Shown one piece after another: positions 5,264-6,415 of a stretch of DNA of 6,415 nucleotides. Source of the stretch: Candidatus Cloacimonadota bacterium. GTDB taxonomy: Bacteria > Muiribacteriota > UBA6191 > JACPRK01. Location of the stretch: NCBI GenBank assembly GCA_021772705.1, contig JAJFLN010000480.1:1-6415 (forward strand), read 5' to 3'. Position numbers and translations under genes: made by a program. Numbering within the stretch: position 1 is the stretch's first letter; every line of letters begins with the position of its first letter. Below the pieces are notes generated by a model, which was given only the letters and a program-made list of their open reading frames with translations, searched no databases and was not told the DNA's origin.

Positions 5264-5579
5264 GGAAAAATCCGCCGAAGATATACTCAAAGAATCGCAG
5301 AAGACACTCGAACCAGTCTGGGGAAAAGAACAGGAAAATTCTCATCCGGCACTTGAGCCATTGGACAACTTTCCGGCGCAAGATAGTTTCTCTGGCGAAA
5401 ATTTAGACACAATAACAGAAATGGCTGAATATCATAAGAAATATTATTTTGAATTGTCGATTAAAGCTAAAGACCCAATGATCAAAAAAGTCTATGACGA
5501 CAAATGGCAACAGGGAAATGAGGTATGGATGAAAGCTCAATTACAAATAAGAAAAATACTGGATACAAAATTAACTTAA
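5262..5579 (+). CDS. Unrecognised cassette protein, 105 residues
   Basis: ATG at 5262 is fixed by the cassette element (GGTGA at 5251-5255). The protein is soluble and strongly charged. Residues 1-45 are Glu/Pro/Ser-rich and probably flexible; residues 48-103 look largely helical, with aromatic clusters (EYHKKYYFELSIKAK at 56-70 and YDDKWQQGNEVWMK at 78-91). No cysteine, zinc motif or membrane segment is seen, and I do not recognise the family. It is the first of three genes headed by the same element, and its stop codon TAA (5577-5579) lies inside copy 2. Small charged proteins in such arrays are often early phage accessory proteins, which is only a contextual guess. Confidence 0.75.
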   Translation: MEKSAEDILKESQKTLEPVWGKEQENSHPALEPLDNFPAQDSFSGENLDTITEMAEYHKKYYFELSIKAKDPMIKKVYDDKWQQGNEVWMKAQLQIRKILDTKLT

Positions 5580-5602
5580 ATTTTTTCCCGGTGATATAAA
5601 AT
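5575..5602 (+). repeat. Cassette element, copy 2 (identical to copy 3 over 28 bp)
   Basis: CTTAAA, five more T after the first T of a six-T run, then CCCGGTGATATAAAAT. All 28 bases match copy 3 at 5794-5821. It contains the TAA of the gene before it. Where copies 1 and 3 continue to ATG, this copy reads ATA (5601-5603). Confidence 0.92.
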
Positions 5603-5798
5603 ACTATATGAAATTTTTGGATTCAATTTAACACCAATTTCCTTTGTAACTTTCCTGTCAGTATATTTCTGGCTGGTATGGTGCGGCCAAAATATGATGA
5701 TGAAAGTGCCAAGGGAAGATAATCTGGCGTGGGTAACTCTAGCTTTTGGAACATTAAATCTTTGTTGGATTTGTGTTGTGGTCTGGTTCTTATCTTAA
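5601..5798 (+). CDS. Small two-helix membrane protein with ATA in the start position
   Basis: The frame is open from ATA at 5601, exactly where the cassette element places the start codon, to TAA at 5796-5798 inside copy 3 (65 codons). Two hydrophobic segments are clear: residues about 8-28 (FNLTPISFVTFLSVYFWLVWC) and about 42-64, joined by a short polar loop with Lys35, Arg38, Glu39 and Asp40. No ATG, GTG or TTG precedes the first helix in this frame; the next ATG (5694) is after it. Either the start is the rare AUA, or a G was changed to A, or a base is missing from the T5 run (5614-5618): one more T would let ATG at 5608 read MKFFGFNLTPISF into the same frame. The protein may be weakly made or inactive. 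Function unknown; small phage membrane proteins include host-interfering factors. Confidence 0.5.
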   Translation: MLYEIFGFNLTPISFVTFLSVYFWLVWCGQNMMMKVPREDNLAWVTLAFGTLNLCWICVVVWFLS

Positions 5799-5821
5799 AT
5801 TTTTTCCCGGTGATATAAAAT
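5794..5821 (+). repeat. Cassette element, copy 3
   Basis: All 28 bases match copy 2, including the TAA (5796-5798) that ends the membrane-protein frame. GGTGA (5809-5813) lies 6 bases before ATG at 5820. The absence of a single mismatch outside a coding constraint suggests recent copying or strong selection. Confidence 0.92.
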
Positions 5822-6221
5822 GAACTTACAAGAATTGATCAAGACCTTGCCCGCGAGAATGAATGAAAATGAAACCAATTACTATTGCTGGGGTCCACAT
5901 GAAGATTATATGATTGATGATAAATCTCAATGGGGCTCACGACAAATCATAGACACCTGGGAGGAATTTTCAAAAGGCTGGGTGAAAGATTCAGATATTG
6001 ATTATAATGTTGTTGCTGATTACTACTTTGAACTTCATCATGAGAGTCATGAATGCGAAGATTGTGAAGGCACAACCTATAATCCAGAAACACTAAGGCT
6101 CTATAAAACATTTTATAATTATGACATGTTTGATGACAGATGGAGTTATGACATTACTCAAGATGGAGTTATGACATTACTCAAGATGAGGTTCAGGCTC
6201 TTTTTGATGGAGGAAGATTGA
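5820..6221 (+). CDS. Phage-type CxxC zinc protein, N-terminal part, frameshifted
   Basis: As read, 133 residues from the ATG set by cassette copy 3. Residues 1-110 are acidic and aromatic, with Trp24, Trp38 and Trp47. His73, His74, His77, Cys79 and Cys82 (HHESHECEDCEGTTYNPE) form a DnaJ-like zinc-knuckle half. I recall uncharacterised phage proteins with such a knuckle, then NITQDEV, a GHDAIN motif and a second CxxC. Here the NITQDEV-like run DITQD is followed by the wrong frame: a perfect 23-bp tandem duplication (6138-6183) shifts reading, and residues 116-133 (GVMTLLKMRFRLFLMEED) are probably not native. Removing one unit restores DITQDEVQALFDGGR and an open frame to the window end (at least 191 residues). 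The truncated product would lack the second zinc half. Confidence 0.75.
   Translation: MNLQELIKTLPARMNENETNYYCWGPHEDYMIDDKSQWGSRQIIDTWEEFSKGWVKDSDIDYNVVADYYFELHHESHECEDCEGTTYNPETLRLYKTFYNYDMFDDRWSYDITQDGVMTLLKMRFRLFLMEED
6138..6183 (+). repeat. Perfect 23-bp tandem duplication causing a frameshift
   Basis: Bases 6138-6160 are repeated exactly at 6161-6183, and the next five bases (AGATG, 6184-6188) begin the unit again. The unit is not a multiple of three, so the gene changes frame. The identity of the copies indicates a recent slippage event, a reversible expansion, or an assembly artefact. Confidence 0.95.
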
Positions 6222-6415
6222 ATGATTATATTTCTGCAAAAGGAGAAGATAATCTCACACCAGAAAAAGTAAATAAATGGTTTGAAGAAGATGCAATTTT
6301 TGGACATGACGCAATTAATCATTATATTCTAGTCAAGGCCAGAGCAGAACGCCTTGGAGTTTATGGGAGCTGCACCAAGTGTAAAGAAGAAGGCTATATT
6401 ATTGATTCAGAAGAT
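6185..6415 (+). pseudogene. C-terminal part of the zinc protein, displaced to another frame and cut by the window end
   Basis: This frame is open for 77 codons to the window edge and continues the protein begun at 5820 once one 23-bp unit is ignored. It reads DEVQALFDGGRLNDYISAKG, then a charged helix with KVNKWFEED, then FGHDAINHYILVKARAERLG and a second knuckle CTKC followed by KEEGY. GHDAIN and the CxxC pair match the expected second half of this phage protein type. It has no ATG of its own at the left. A purine-rich GGAGGA (6209-6214) lies just before an in-frame TTG (6218) that overlaps the upstream TGA, so coupled re-initiation of a shorter fragment is possible but unproven. Confidence 0.75.

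Noticed and set aside
5006..5290. Minus-strand open frame of 94 codons across the non-coding stretch
   Set aside because: It runs through the perfect inverted repeat, the cassette element and the start of a + strand gene, and has no ribosome binding site or family resemblance.
5238..5600. T-runs of the cassette elements as intrinsic terminators
   Set aside because: No GC stem precedes any of the T-runs; only short A-runs lie before them.
5608..5631. Seven-codon frame MKFLDSI after cassette copy 2
   Set aside because: Too short to be a gene; it is more useful as evidence for a possible one-base deletion in the membrane-protein gene.
1..6415. tRNA genes, CRISPR arrays, insertion sequences or integrase sites
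   Set aside because: No cloverleaf-like sequence, no regularly spaced repeats with unique spacers, and no transposase or integrase frame were seen.

Overview
The window looks like part of a tailed-phage (or phage-derived) genome with moderate to low GC. The support is tight packing on one strand, several genes under 120 codons with no recognisable cellular role, strong ribosome binding sites, and an adjacent pair of large genes (a CobT-like VWA protein and a CobS-like AAA+ ATPase) of a kind that recurs in large phages without the rest of the cobalt chelatase. The host cannot be named from the sequence. All supported genes are on the + strand.

Left part (1-1063): a possible 3' end of an upstream gene, a good sigma70-like promoter (104-132), then three small genes. 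They are an AT-rich C2HC zinc-finger-like protein (157-390), a 98-residue protein with a conserved-looking C-terminal half that overlaps it by one base (390-686), and a basic protein with a histone-H1-like Lys/Ala/Pro tail (713-1063). Next comes a 244-bp control region (1064-1307) with a perfect 17-bp inverted repeat whose two arms each contain the palindrome ACTATATATAGT, and a promoter (TTGATT-17-TATGAT) in front of the large gene.

Centre (1308-5046): a 710-residue protein with an N-terminal HExxH metallopeptidase-like domain, a repetitive acidic linker and a C-terminal VWA domain with an intact MIDAS; its partner, a 395-residue MoxR/CobS-class AAA+ ATPase; and a small acidic protein on the same message as the ATPase. 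The two large genes have matching promoters (TATGAT, 17-bp spacer) and the same unusual ribosome binding site AAGGGGAAT 8 bases before ATG. That suggests coordinated production of a chelatase-like or remodelling ATPase/VWA machine. No CobN subunit is present.

Right part (5047-6415): a structured stretch with a 14-bp perfect GC-rich stem, then a row of small cassettes. Each is preceded by a near-identical 25-28 bp element holding a ribosome binding site (GGTGA) and ending at the start codon; in copies 2 and 3 it also contains the stop codon of the previous gene. The cassettes look unstable. The second gene (two membrane helices) has ATA where the others have ATG. The third is split by a perfect 23-bp tandem duplication that shifts the frame, and its original C-terminal half stays open to the window end. 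No RNA genes, CRISPR arrays or insertion sequences were seen.
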